From Ampelocalamus luodianensis (Eukaryota; Streptophyta; Magnoliopsida; Poales; Poaceae): DNA of 64,000 bases. Every line of letters starts with the position of its first letter. Position 1 is the stretch's first letter. The stretch is taken from contig JAYEVH010000093.1 in the NCBI GenBank assembly GCA_036346255.1, positions 1 through 64,000 on the forward strand. The letters are read 5' to 3'. The translations under genes were made by a program, and so were the position numbers. Below the pieces are notes generated by a model that was not told the origin of the DNA, ran no database searches, and saw nothing but the letters and a program-made list of their open reading frames with translations. Of the stretch, positions 1 through 10,771 are shown in pieces.

Positions 1-440
1 TTCATTCATGAGCTCTATTGTATTGACGAACCCTCCGTGATGTGACTTTGATAGTCTTTGATAATGTGAATCAAATTGATCGATGGGCTTTGTTCGTTCG
101 CTATGTGATGAACTTTTTCTTATACCGAGATTGAATGTGATAGTTAAGAGATCATTTTCATAATACTTGAGATCATTTGATGCTTAAGCAAAGTATTGTT
201 TAGAGCTCATAGTTTGAATTTATACTATCATATTCATTTAATGAAGAGTATAGACAATAGGATTGAGATGGCAAAGACTTGTTCTTTTGCAACTCTCCTT
301 TCGAGAGCACAAACTACCATCAATCCTTCTTATATATTATACGCTTGTGCATCATTTCTGTTAAGTTGAGTAACCGCTTGAATCGGTCGGGCTAGAGCTT
401 ACGCATATTGCTTCGCATATATAGATAGCAAGTGTTTTAC
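1..440. other. Unassigned AT-rich sequence
   Basis: No ORF of note, repeat end or RNA gene is visible. It lies upstream of the decayed CACTA coding region and could be its intron or upstream part, or flanking DNA. The 5' end of the CACTA element is not recognisable here and is probably outside the window. Confidence 0.3.
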
Positions 441-529
441 ATGGCGCCCGCACCATCTTCGCCGCCGCCGATCTCCGAGGAAAGTGGTACGTGACGCAGA
501 TGACGAGAGGAACATCGAGAATTCCTCCG

Positions 530-1145
530 CATAATGACCGCCACGGAGGTCAATGCCAATGGGATCCCCGTGAGTCCCCCCAGCGCGACGCAGATTCCGA
601 ACCTTGTGGGATACTTGAAAGGAACGGTCCCCATCACCACACCGAGCCGGGACATCGCGGTCGGATGTTCTGAGAAGCCACCGTGGGGACAAAGTTTTAA
701 AATCGCTCACTTTCCACCGCAGACTGGCGCGCGCTGGAACGGCAGCGCTGCTCGATCGGAAAAGCGTGGAGGACCTTCGAGAGCGTGCTTGTCACAAGGT
801 ACGGAACACGGTCTAACGCCCTTCACGGCGTATAAATTTTATCGCGGGATATATGGGACGCCTTTGTGCAAATGAAGACGACGCCGAATTTCTTGAGGAA
901 AGCGCACGCACAAGGCCTCCGACACTTAACACTCACCCCACAAACTCGGCAACCGCTGGTACGCGAGTAAAACCGCGCAATGGGCGCGGAGGACGCGAAC
1001 GAAACAAGGCCATTTTGTCGAGATCACGCACCGCGTGCTCTCCCCGGTTAAGAGCGAGGCATCGCCACGCCTTCGCGAAATCTCTTTCACAAACCCGCAG
1101 ATCGGATGTGGCCAACCGTGGTAAATGTCTTCGAACTACCTAGTT
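530..1145 (+). pseudogene. CACTA second-ORF protein, N-terminal region (decayed)
   Basis: Two overlapping frames carry pieces resembling the N-terminal part of grass CACTA-encoded proteins that end in a Ulp1-like domain. The first, to 875, contains HGLTPFTAYKF and runs to a stop; the second, from 853, continues with AEFLEESARTRPPTLNTHPT. The switch of frame near 860 shows at least one small indel. The function of this region is unknown; family members are annotated only as transposon proteins. It is followed by introns or decayed sequence and by the proline-rich tandem repeat at 1930-2200. No complete reading frame remains. The family resemblance is from memory of conserved motifs and has not been checked against a database. 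Confidence 0.45.
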
Positions 1146-1929
1146 GTTAATAAGTCTATAACTTCATAATGTATATAATAACATAATGACCTCTTGCAAG
1201 AAGAATTGAGTTCTCGCATGTTCAAGGCTCCTTCCAAGCGCATAGGAGAAGGATATACTAACTACGCCCCGGGAAACAAGGAGCACCCGGTCGCACGCAA
1301 GGCAAAGGGTTAACGTATCTTGGAGGGATGGATTCCGATGACTACCGCACGTATAGGAGCAAGAAGAGATCCAAGGCGAGTACGACACAATGTTGAACAT
1401 GTGCTTACTTCAAAATTTGAAGGAAGAGAACGGTGCTATCGCAAAATTTGAAGAAAAGATAGCAAGATTGCGTGACCAAGTGAATCAACTACTACCCTCA
1501 ACAACCGCCGCAGCCGCCTCGTTGTTTTGTTAGGCGCCCTCTCAACATCGAGTAGCGTCGCGCCCACGCAAAATTGTGAATACGATGATGTCCAATTACC
1601 TATCGACGACATCAAGGTAATGTACATCTCGAATGCTCCAAAGATAGACCTATAGGACGCTTTAGCTAATTGCGATCGCTTTGTAGGAGCCGACGACCGC
1701 ACACCCAAGTGAGGATGGTTGGGATGTCTATTGAGGCCGGGGGTGGTGTATCCATGCAATGAAGGGATAGTGCAAGACGGCGCCCAGTGGCGCAGGTTAC
1801 GCCAGTGGTCCAGTGGACATGGTACATGATAATTTTAAGGTCGTCTCCACCGAGATTCGCCGAACGACGAAATCATAACACTAGGGGATGCCCCGTATGC
1901 TTTATTCAGTGGCCAAAGAAGGACATCGC
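1146..1929. other. CACTA internal sequence without clear coding signal
   Basis: The block lies between the N-terminal and repeat-containing parts of the CACTA ORF. Small ORFs occur on both strands but none has recognisable motifs. It is probably intron plus decayed exon. Confidence 0.3.
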
Positions 1930-2205
1930 CTCGACCTCAAAGGTCGCCTCAACCTTCGATGACTCCACCCAAACCATCTCCACACGACCATGCCTCTCCA
2001 ATTCAACTTTTGAAGGACATCGTCCCGACTCGCAAGTGTCGCCAACTTTTGATGACTCTACCCCAACCATCTCCACACCGACCATGCCCCTCCAATTCAA
2101 CTTTTGAAGGACATCGTCCCGACCCCGCAGTGTCGCCTCAACTTTTGATGACTCTACCCCAACCATCTCGACACGATCATGTCTCTCCAACAGACCCTCC
2201 ATGAT
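1930..2205 (+). repeat. Tandem repeat, about 93-bp unit, three copies, in the CACTA ORF
   Basis: Copies begin near 1945, 2037 and 2131. Each contains a tcgcctcaac-like start, gatgactcta, ccaaccatctc and ctccaattcaacttttgaag. Because 93 is divisible by three the array can stay open; frames across it are rich in Pro, Ser and Thr (for example MTLPQPSPH). Proline-rich repeats in this protein position are common in grass CACTA elements. Copies differ by several substitutions and short indels. Confidence 0.8.
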
Positions 2206-3596
2206 CGCACCTCAACCTTCGCTTCGTGGCCCGCCATCGGTTCCCGTGGAGAAGACACCGAACGAACAAAAAAGCGTGCCAGACGCTTCCGAAGTCGTTC
2301 GACAGAGGAAGACGCAGAGCGCAAGTCGCTCAGACAAATCGAAATCGAAGAACATTAAGGCGCTCCGCCTCCTAACCCTAAGAAATACTCTTTCGGAAGT
2401 CCGCATGGCGACGAGCACGATTAGCCTACGCTGGATTAGGTTGTCGAGTTTGCATAGCCGGTACTTGCGAGAAGACCAAAGAGAAAGGGTGCGCCGATGG
2501 AATCACCGCCGATACACGGAGGACTATTTCTCCACGAGCCGTTCCCTTCATCGTGGGCTTCACGACTTGTTCGACCTATTCAACCTCAAAGCCTCGATGC
2601 CTCACTTCTACGATGTCGACATCGTAAGTGTGTACAATCAAGTTCTACATTCACGCATATTCACGTAATATAACAAACTCATTGCTTATGTATAGATACA
2701 TGATTAAAACGCCGGCGATTGAAAGAACCGGTGGGTTTCTCGACCCACACGTGGTCTCGAGTAAACCATCTTGGCGCACGATCCACGCCGAGAAATACAT
2801 AACAGCAGGATTGCTTGCTCAAAACTACGTGGACTACATAATGGTGCCCTACAACTGTAAGTAAGTGCTTTCACTACTTGCTATACAAATTTCATTTGTA
2901 CTTTATAATGCAGATGAACTTAGGTTTAATGACTATAGCGACATACATGAGTAGGCATCACCGATCCTTCTAGTCATTATATCAAAGAGGAATCAGTACT
3001 ATACCTGATTCCCTAATGAAAAAGGCCACGACTTCACCCTTGTGCAAGAAGTAGTCGACATGTGTGCTCATTTCTCCATACATAACTCTATTGTAGTCTT
3101 CCTTCATTTGAAATGGCCGAGGTTAACTTTTTGAACATGTAGGTCGTTCATCTCCTATATTGCCGAGGGAGGGCTATACAAGGGAACGAACTCCACACTT
3201 AATCACAGACGCGATTTCCGGTACACGTGCTACAACACAATAATCCTATATCATACTGTAATAATGCGCTCTCGAACCGACTATACCTATATATGTAATT
3301 CTATTTTTTCAAAGGTCGCCAAAGAAAAGCGTAAGAATGTGCATTCTACGCTTGCCATCATATGCGCATTCTCATGAGTGCTAGGTTGCCGGATCCCGAG
3401 GTTGGTCAATCTCGCAATAATTGCTAATTATAAATTTAAATATATATGTAACACTTTACTCTTGTTTGTAGGTTTTGAATATAGATTTAGATTCACTGCT
3501 CGTAAAGAGATCTCTGATGTTCGGAGGGAGGCTCACACCTTCATCATGACGGATATCATTATGCCAACGGAGAGTTTCACTACCGAACGACCTTGA
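2201..3596 (+). pseudogene. CACTA second-ORF C-terminal region, Ulp1-protease-like, with introns
   Basis: An open segment from 2201 leads through a GT-AG intron (about 2624-2695) into GGFLDPHVVSSKPSW and YVDYIMVPYN. This resembles the block before the catalytic His region of Ulp1-like (C48) domains in grass CACTA proteins. A second intron, donor near 2856-2861 and acceptor cag at 2911-2913, follows. Downstream exons are decayed: 2914-3370 has stops and no clear catalytic Cys motif. The last piece, 3478-3596, encodes DVRREAHTFIMTDIIMP before a stop, resembling the C-terminal helix of the family. C48 peptidases cleave SUMO-like tags; a role in transposition is not established. Missing catalytic residues make activity unlikely. 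Confidence 0.5.
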
Positions 3597-3779
3597 AACA
3601 ATTAATATATTTGATATAGTTGTAATTCACTTTGAATAGTTGTGATTCAATGGTAAACTTTGGGTTGTCACTTTGGGTTGTATGACAATATTTTCTCAAC
3701 GAGTTGATATTACAATGTTTGACCGTATTTGATATATGTTCGCTTGTATGACAATGATCACTTTGGGTTGTCAACGATT

Positions 3780-4388
3780 GATATCCGTGATGTATCTATT
3801 TTCTCATCGCTATTTTCAGATGGCATGGCTAGCAATCCCGAGGCTAGCCGAAAATTTTTAAAAATAGTTATGCTGGAAATAACTATCACGCACGGTTTAT
3901 CAATCAAACCGCTCGTGATATGTATAATCCTGCACGCTCTATTATATAACCGTCGTGATATACACATATCCTGACGGTTCGTAAATAGAACCGCTCGATA
4001 TCCTTTATCACTGTGACGTTCTATTTACGAACCGTTCGGGATATGTGTCTATCACTGACGGTTATATAACGATAATCGCTCGATATGTGCATATCACTGC
4101 ACGAGCCAGAAAAGAACTGGTCGGGATATGCATATCCCACGGTTGTAAATAGAGCCGCTCAGGATATGTGTCTATAATGCATTTGCTCTGAATAGAGTCG
4201 CTCGTGATATTAGATATCACGCACGGCTATATAATTAGAACCGCCTGTGTTGTGACTTATCACGATGGATTTTTAACCGTCGTGATAACCGCCGACTTAT
4301 CACAGACGTATAAAACATGCACGTTCTTGGAACCGCCTCGTGATGATCTGCTCCAACCGGTCTCGTGATGAGGTCGTGTGTAGTAGTG
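3780..4388 (+). repeat. CACTA subterminal repeat array and 3' terminal inverted repeat
   Basis: At least ten degenerate units of the form (A)TCAC-GACGGTT...AACCG(TC)-GTGATAT alternate in both orientations from about 3880 to 4360. The element ends with gtgtgtagtagtg at 4388. In En/Spm such arrays are bound by the element's own DNA-binding protein; that role is inferred here by position only. Confidence 0.75.
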
Positions 4389-4932
4389 CATGTAAGCCCA
4401 TCAAGCACAAAGAACCGATATCAATAACCCTAACCCTCAATATCCATCACATAGCATTAACCAAACCCACCATTTTACCCCATTCATTTTTGTCAATCCA
4501 AACCCACAGTATGAACTAAGCAAGATGCACATAATGCACATACACCAATAGCCCTCAGTTTACATCACAGAGCAAGGAGAGGGAAAGGGATAGAGTGTAG
4601 AGGGTAGTAGTTACCTCAGTGCGACGCAATACCACATCTCATGAACCAACATCATACATAGAGAACCCACACATATCATCTAACCATCACAGAACACCCA
4701 CCATAGCTCACATCATTCATCACCCACATCACAGAGCAAGGGGATGGAAAGGGATAGAGAGTAAAGGGGAGTAGTTACCCCAGTGCAACCGGCAAATCGA
4801 CCACCGACAGTAGCTCACCACATCCATCTCTTTCATGTATGCATAAGCAACAACAACCTACATCAGTAAATAAGTCAAACTCAAACCCAAAAATTGAAGC
4901 AATAGAGAATGAAAAATGAGAAAATAATTTCT
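4389..4932. other. Probable CACTA internal DNA with a partial tandem duplication
   Basis: No ORF is convincing. A block of about 65 bp, acatcacagagcaagg... to gtagttaccycagtgc, occurs at 4558-4624 and again at 4727-4789, spaced about 169 bp apart. Reading on the minus strand this could be intron or 3' sequence of the exon-like block to the right. A short aaccctaaccctc at 4427 is not a telomere tract. Confidence 0.35.
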
Positions 4933-5320
4933 TACCTCGACATCGTCAGTGTCGGTGGTGAGGTAGCCGAGGCCGAGGTCGATGGAGAGGTAGTTGGGGG
5001 AGGTCAGTGGAGAGGTAGCTGGGGTCGTGCACGCTGGGAGGGAGAGGACGAAGAGGGGAAGGCAGATCTGGTGATGGAGGCAGCATCGCCTAGTTGTGTC
5101 ACCAACGGTGACACTACACAAGACACTCTTATCGTAAGAGTGTCTTGTGCAATGAACCGTGGTGTCAAAACTGGCGATGACGGGAAGAAGGGCAGCGTCG
5201 GCGATGGGGTCGAGGAGAAGACATGACTTGGGGGTGGCCGTCGGGGAGGAGTCTTCGGGCAGCAGCATCAAGGTCGGGGGCACTCGGGTGGAGAAGGGAA
5301 TAGGTGAGAGTAAGGGCACT
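4933..5320 (-). pseudogene. Exon-like block of a CACTA-type element
   Basis: The minus strand is open from 5319 and rich in Pro, Ser, Thr and Leu. It reads through LDPIADAALLP and NYLSIDLGLGYLTTDTDDVE, then meets a consensus splice donor, gaggtaagaaat, at about 4933. GC content is far higher than in surrounding DNA. Such Pro/Asp-rich leading exons next to GACGGTTC arrays occur in grass CACTA elements, but I cannot name the product. A perfect 15-bp inverted repeat (5117-5149) sits inside the frame. It may instead be a captured gene fragment. Confidence 0.35.
5117..5149. repeat. Perfect 15-bp inverted repeat with 3-nt loop
   Basis: Arm cacaagacactctta at 5117-5131, loop tcg, and exact reverse complement at 5135-5149. 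It stands alone, unlike the subterminal arrays, and has no T-tract. Confidence 0.9.
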
Positions 5321-5379
5321 GGGGAGTAACGAGTTAGGGCGCAAACCCTAGCGGCTGGGCTCCTATTAATAAAGGGATA

Positions 5380-5486
5380 TCACATATGGTTCTATTATGA
5401 AACCGTCAGTGATACTTTCATAATAGAACCATCTGTGATATAGTCTCATATCACAGACGGTTTCATAATAGAACCGTCCGTGATAG
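5380..5486. repeat. CACTA-type subterminal palindromic repeats, left cluster
   Basis: Four alternating half-units of ATCACAGACGGTTC / GAACCGTCTGTGATA, separated by short tattatgaa spacers, form long imperfect palindromes. They are better preserved than the 3780-4388 array, so they are probably younger or from a different element. Confidence 0.75.
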
Positions 5487-5640
5487 TTCAACATATAATA
5501 GTAACTTCACCTCCAAACTGGATTTTTTTTATTTTTGAATTTACATATGGCCAAACAGTATGGCTAGTCATTTCTTACAATTATATTTGAATATTTACTA
5601 AAACTGCTAATTTTACAGCAAGTAGTTCAACACCTCTACA
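5487..5640. other. Short AT-rich spacer
   Basis: Nothing is recognisable. It lies between the left subterminal cluster and the 3' end of the F-box pseudogene. Confidence 0.3.
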
Positions 5641-6436
5641 AAGAACTTGGTATACTCATGCCTAATCCTACAGTCGTCACTGTAGAAAATGACATAGTCG
5701 TCCCACCCTTCCGTCAAACCACAGTCGATGCTCGTGCACCAGTGGCCATCCTCTGATAGCGCCAAAACTCAGCCGAGCAGCTCAGCCATATTACCCCACG
5801 CCGCCACCTAGACCACGTTTGCAGCGAGCCTCCAACACCGCCTGTACTCACGGTTGGTCCTCTTGGTCGTCTCGCACTCACCGTCGGCCAGCTCACCCTC
5901 GACCTAGCTGATGTAGTGCATCCCAACGTCGCGCGCCTCGCTAACTATGTAGAGGAGGAGGCCGTGCATGTAGACCGTGGCCTTATGGCTGGCGATGGCC
6001 GTTTGTTCGAAGCACACGAGGCCGCGCGCTGCATGTCTTGGGGTGCGAAGACAAGCGCGAGGTCGACGATGAAGCAGGCCTCTGGGTTGCCGGCGCCAGC
6101 TAGGTGGTTCACAATGGCATGGTAGTGCTCATTGTCTAGGTACTTCATTGCATCCTCCTGCTCCAACGCCACATGCCTCCCTACGGTGCCCTCCTTAGAC
6201 GCCTGGTACATGGCCTTACAACTCCAATATACGTACGTACAAAATTCAAGATATTAGAATAAATAGTAGTATGCATTTTTATAGGTATAAATACGTACGT
6301 ACGTGGCTTGTAGCATGTAGACGTCATCCATGGCCACACGACCGACAATGTCGATGACGACATCATGAGGAAGAGCGACGATGATTGCCGACCTCCTCGC
6401 CTTGATCCTCGCTGTCATGCTCCGCGTGGTCACCAT
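5641..6436 (-). pseudogene. F-box protein pseudogene captured between CACTA repeats
   Basis: On the minus strand an exon starting near 6436 (MVTTRSMTARIK...) contains the F-box-like core ALPHDVVIDIVGRVA, then an intron donor-like gtacgtacgt run near 6299. The second exon (about 6224 downward) reads VGRHVALEQEDAMKYLD, then HLAGAGNPEACF and LALVFAPQDMQRA. A +1 frameshift follows near 6000, then YMHGLLLYIVSEA, three in-frame stops, and the C-terminal YVIFYSDDCRIRHEYTKFF. This order matches a grass F-box family whose C-terminus has a Cys-containing FCS-DCRIR motif; such proteins would be SCF substrate adaptors. The core after the F-box is shortened and the frame broken, so it is a pseudogene. Flanking subterminal repeats suggest transposon capture. 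Retention of an intron argues against retroposition. Confidence 0.6.
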
Positions 6437-6631
6437 GGTGATTGCTGCGTACGTATTCAATGGTACCCTGAGTAGAGCGATGTGGCCAGGATTCATCTTT
6501 CGGTGGCGGATGATCATTCTTATAAAACATGTAATAACTTCCAACCGAAGCCAGACACGAAGAGACGCATCGTAACGTCGGCACGTGAGACGAAGAGATG
6601 CATGCATTGCGCGGGAGCCAAAGTATTGAAC

Positions 6632-6756
6632 ATATCACAGACAGTTCTAACTACAAACCGTCTTTAATATGTAATTATCACAAACGGTTCTAAAGTAGAA
6701 CCGTCTGTGACAAGTATACATCACAGACGGTTCTAGTAAATAACTGTCTATGATAA
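6632..6756. repeat. CACTA-type subterminal palindromic repeats, right cluster
   Basis: Four half-units of ATCACAGACGGTTC / GAACCGTCTGTGAC alternate here, matching the 5380-5486 cluster. Together the clusters bracket the F-box pseudogene. No CACTA terminus is visible immediately outside either one. Confidence 0.75.
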
Positions 6757-7097
6757 TATATAAATAGCAAATTCAAAATATGACACATAAACATATGGCA
6801 CATAAACATGTATTACTTGTTTTTCACCGATCAGTAATGCTGCCATTAGAGAGGGGAGAAGGGGCGGGGAAGGAGAGGGCATCGTGCTGCATGGGGCTCG
6901 AGGTGGCTGAGGGTTTTGGTGGGGTGGAGGTAGCCCGACACGATCTCGACCGTCCACTGCGATCCCACGGGTGAGCACCAGCCTGAGTTCGACCACCCAA
7001 TCACGATCCAACTGCCCACGGGCGTGCAAAGCCTAAACACGATTTTGAAAACCAGGAGGACCTTTGTGCAAAAATGGGGACGTGGACGCGCTCAGAG
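6757..7097. other. Unassigned flank left of the copia nest
   Basis: The sequence is GC-rich from 6840 and contains a purine-rich gagaggggagaaggggcggg tract. Small ORFs on both strands have no known motif. It may be intergenic or promoter-like host DNA. Confidence 0.3.
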
Positions 7098-7274
7098 TAT
7101 TGGTGATATGCCCTAGAGGCAATCATAGAGATAATTGTATCATGTCTATATTTATGAGTTATTGAATAAATATTATTATGTTCCTTGAATGGATCATTGG
7201 TTATGAAGATTAACAAGTATGTGACTTATTCGTGAAGCTCTTTTAACTTATGACGATGTTGTTCTAAATGTATC

Positions 7275-8218
7275 TGATGAGGATATCCCTACTACTTATG
7301 AGGTTATTCGTGAAGTAGGAGCTAAACTTCTCAAACAACAGGTGCATTTGTTTCTTAATGAATTTCCTTTTGTTGCCAATGAGAATTGGTTACTACCTAA
7401 AGCAATACTTGGTGCATTCTCAGGTTTGACAAATTTAAAGACTTTGGAACCGAGAGGGAGGAGAGGGAGGCCGAGAACAAATTCATGGAGGAGAAACACA
7501 TGCGGCCAACAAGGGAGAAGAAACCCATGTGGCCAACGAGAGGAACGTGTTCTCGTGATAAAACCCTAGCACATGTGGGCGGTCAAGAAAGACATATGGT
7601 GACATGGCAACAAGGGTTACATTGGCATAAAAAGAAGCATCAAGTGCATCGAACAAATTCGCAGCAAGCTAAGAGAAGGAAAGCTCACAATACATGGGAA
7701 ACCGAGAGGAGACTAGTTTAAATTTCCAAATTAAAGTAGGGCGTTTTTGAATCTGACATCGTTTCATGTGAAAAGAATCGGACTCAGACATCGTAGCAAA
7801 GGAAGAAGGTGTCGACTCGGATTATCAGAGCACTTGCTACTATTCATCCGAAGTTTTGTGCTTGCGTGGGAGGCTATATAAACCCCATGGCCGCACAATA
7901 GAGGTAGACCAGTTTATGCATAAGATTGAAACATAGCTATTGCTTGTTCTTTCGATACCGAGTTCATGCGAGGACTTTGAGAGAGAATTAGGCGATCCAT
8001 TGTTTGTTCCGCAACTCGTGGTCAAGCCGCTGCTCCATTGGGAATTGGGGACTTGGCGCTCGCTGCTCGTGGTCTCGCGACTAACAACTACCCGTGTGTT
8101 TTGGGCGTATTCCAAGAGTTGAGGGTCGTGCATCAGCGCGAGTGTTCACTTAGCGACATCGCTTCACTTGGCATCAACTTCCACGGTTCCTCACCGAGAA
8201 GATCAGCCTCCCCGATCA
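7275..8218 (+). repeat. 5' LTR of the non-autonomous gypsy element
   Basis: It matches the LTR at 10772-11721 over its whole length, with scattered short indels. A TATA-like ctatataaac lies at 7874-7883, about 345 bp from the 3' end. Confidence 0.85.
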
Positions 8219-8220
8219 TA

Positions 8221-8572
8221 TGATGAGGATATCCCTACTACTTATGAGGTTATTCGTGAAGTAGAGCTAAACTTCTCAAACAACAGTGCATTTGTTTCTT
8301 AATGAATTTCCTTTGTTGCCAATGAGAATTGGTTACTACCTAAAGCAATACTTGGTGCATTCTCAAAGTTTGACAAATTTAAAGACTTTGGAACCGAGAG
8401 GGAGGAGAGGGAGGCCGAGAACAAATTCATGGAGGAGAAACACATGCGCCAACAAGGGAGAAGAAACCCATGTGGCCAACGAGAGGAACGTGCTCTCGTG
8501 ATAAAACCCTAGCACATGTGGGCGGTCAAGAAAGACATATGGTGACATGGCAACAAGGGTTACATAGGCAAA
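8221..8572 (+). repeat. Truncated second LTR copy
   Basis: It starts exactly at TGATGAGG and follows the LTR sequence for about 350 bp before leaving it near aggcaaaa. It is separated from the first LTR by only ta (8219-8220). Confidence 0.85.
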
Positions 8573-9420
8573 ATACTCTAGCTTGGATCATTACTTAGCT
8601 TTACAATACCTTGAATATCAGATTGCATAGATATACACATACCGTCCGAGCTCCACCTACACCCGCTTGTGTACTCCCTTGCTCTGGTTACGCCATACAT
8701 TACCGTTAAGGTCGCCACTGTCACAATCGCTTCGATTTGCCGCCCTTGATTCACTTTGGAACGGTAAGCTTGTCTTGTGTTCGTGATGGTGAGTTGCGAG
8801 CGAGAGAGCAAGTTTTTTTACTAACCCGCATATAATTTCGTTTGCTATTTGTGAGTTGTATCCATGTCGTCATCGAGAATCCACCTGTTACGTGGACGGA
8901 GTATACACGGTTGTGTGGGACGCCACAAAAGCAACTTCATGATCGTGATAATGATGTGCGCGATGAGCCTGGGTCCGTTCGATCGGATTGAACAACCTCG
9001 GAGAGGAGGTTACGCAACTACGCACGGACATCAACAACAACTTCTTGGAGCTGCACGCCATGTTCAATCAACCAAACGTGCATCGTAAGGATTTTCACGA
9101 TAAGCCCAAATTTTCTATCCCTATATTTTTCGGTCGCATGCATGTACAAGAATATCTCACTTGGGAGCTAGAAATTGATACTTATTTCGGATGCACAACT
9201 ATACCAATGAGAGGAAGCTCATACTGCGCCTAGTGGCTTAATGATTATGCCACACATTGGTGGGAGCAGTTTATTCGTAGCGTATGGAGCGCCATGAATT
9301 GCCGACATCACGTGGAGCAGATGAAGCAAAGATTTCGGCACGCTTTGTACCTCGCCACTACAAGCGTTCTCTACTTGACAAGTTGACTTGTCCACGAAAA
9401 GGTTTAAATGCCGCTAGTAT
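8573..9420 (+). pseudogene. Gag-like fragment of the non-autonomous gypsy element
   Basis: After a leader, a frame around 9090-9233 reads PKFSIPIFFGRMHVQEYLTW and IDTYFGC, resembling the start of the Ty3/gypsy gag domain (PF03732-like). A neighbouring frame continues ATHWWEQF near 9248-9275, so at least one frameshift lies between. Stops follow by 9400. Gag would form the virus-like particle core; this copy cannot. The resemblance is by motif only. Confidence 0.5.
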
Positions 9421-10771
9421 ATCACATGTGAAGGCGATCGAGCATGGGACATTCCCTTCGGTACATGTTTCGTGTAGTGTTGCCCCATTGCTTCATGAAG
9501 AGTTTGTGGTTACTGGTAATTGCTCAATTGTCGACTCCACAATCTTTGGGGACTGGATGTATCCAAACCCATATGAGAATGAGTGCCACATAGCCAAATT
9601 GAGTGAGAATGATAAAGAGAGTGAGTCATGTGATTCCACCATATGTGAGGTTGAGAGCATCTCTATTGAGTGTGAGAAAGATGCACCAATGTAAAAGAGA
9701 GAAGTAGATGATAGTCAAAAATGAGTTGAAAGTTGAACAACCGGCACCGTTGAACGTGAAAGACGAGGAGATAACCACTGTGGGGATAGAGTGCTTATGA
9801 TCCAATGGTTTCATGATGATGATTTGATATCTACAACACCTACAACAACCGAGGAGGATGGTAAAGGTAACAGAATGGTGTTGAATTGCATACTCATCAA
9901 GAAGAGGTACGATTTAGTTCGATCTCTAGTGTTCCTTTGAATATTCCATGTTCCAAATTTGTACGCTCAATTTACATAATGTGGAATTGATTACCCATAA
10001 GGACGTTTACTAAAATATCTTTTGATGATCTTTTATACTATATCATGTTCGATGTTCATAGAGAGCTATCTAGTGTGATTGAGAATCTTGCTAAAGTTTC
10101 ATGTTTAAAATCACTCGTTAGTACTTATGCCTACACATATACATTAAATTTGATTGGAGATTATGGTGTAGATGACAAGTTCTATGTTTATCGAATATGC
10201 ATTACCCGTGATAATCTTGCTGATTTAAACTTGCATGTTTTATGCAAACCATCTATTGAGAAATATCATGATCATTTTGAGATGGATTTTAATACAAGTG
10301 CCTATTGTTTAGAACGCAATATGATGCCTACTTGTTTCTCCTATACATGTAAACAACGAGTCGAGTTGAAGCATGGAAGAAACTAAAATTTTCTCTCCAA
10401 TATTTGAACAACTTGATCTAGTGGGTCCCTCTTATATCTTGTCCATGTACCTACCAAAGTCGAGACGATTTTTTCTCATGGGAGGAGAATGATGTGACCG
10501 AAAGTATCGCAATGTATATATCAAATACATCCTATGGCTGCTATGATCCTAATTATTTTGTGCGCAACAACGAGAATGTCACAACAATTGATGCATACAT
10601 ATACCACGATATACGTTGTTCTTTTGTTTATTACACTTTCAAGAAATCATCATGTGCTAAGCTAAAGGAGTTTAGATGACAAATATATATACCATGCATA
10701 TACGTTGTATTTTTGTCTAGCACATCTTCAGTTATCAAAAGCCGAGGACGGCTTTTTTGAAGAAAGGAGGA
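9284..10771 (+). other. Internal region with open but unrecognised stretches, ending in the polypurine tract
   Basis: Open stretches at 9284-9694, 10045-10386 and 10494-10679 encode acidic or Cys/Tyr-rich sequence such as ENECHIAKLSENDKESESCD. They may be pieces of one longer accessory ORF, as seen in some non-autonomous grass gypsy elements, but I do not recognise a domain. No reverse transcriptase or integrase motif occurs on either strand. Confidence 0.45.

Larger units (their letters stand above)
440..4388 (+). mobile_element. CACTA (En/Spm-type) DNA transposon, 3' portion
   Basis: The stretch combines a decayed second-ORF protein, an array of GACGGTTC-type subterminal repeats and a right terminus ending gtgtgtagtagtg at 4376-4388, whose reverse complement begins CACTACTAC. 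The TNP2-like main transposase is not visible, so the element is truncated, non-autonomous, or extends left of the window. Orientation is set by the plus-strand coding fragments and by the terminal repeat at the right. The 3-bp TSD cannot be tested because the left end is missing. Identification rests on structure plus family resemblance; the left limit given is where recognisable coding sequence starts, not a true boundary. Confidence 0.65.

Noticed and set aside
4420..4440. Telomere-like aaccctaaccctc
   Set aside because: Only two units, with no extended tract, and located inside transposon-like DNA.
6288..6306. acgtacgtacgt microsatellite as a regulatory site
   Set aside because: It coincides with the presumed intron donor region of the F-box pseudogene and is a simple short repeat with no further support.
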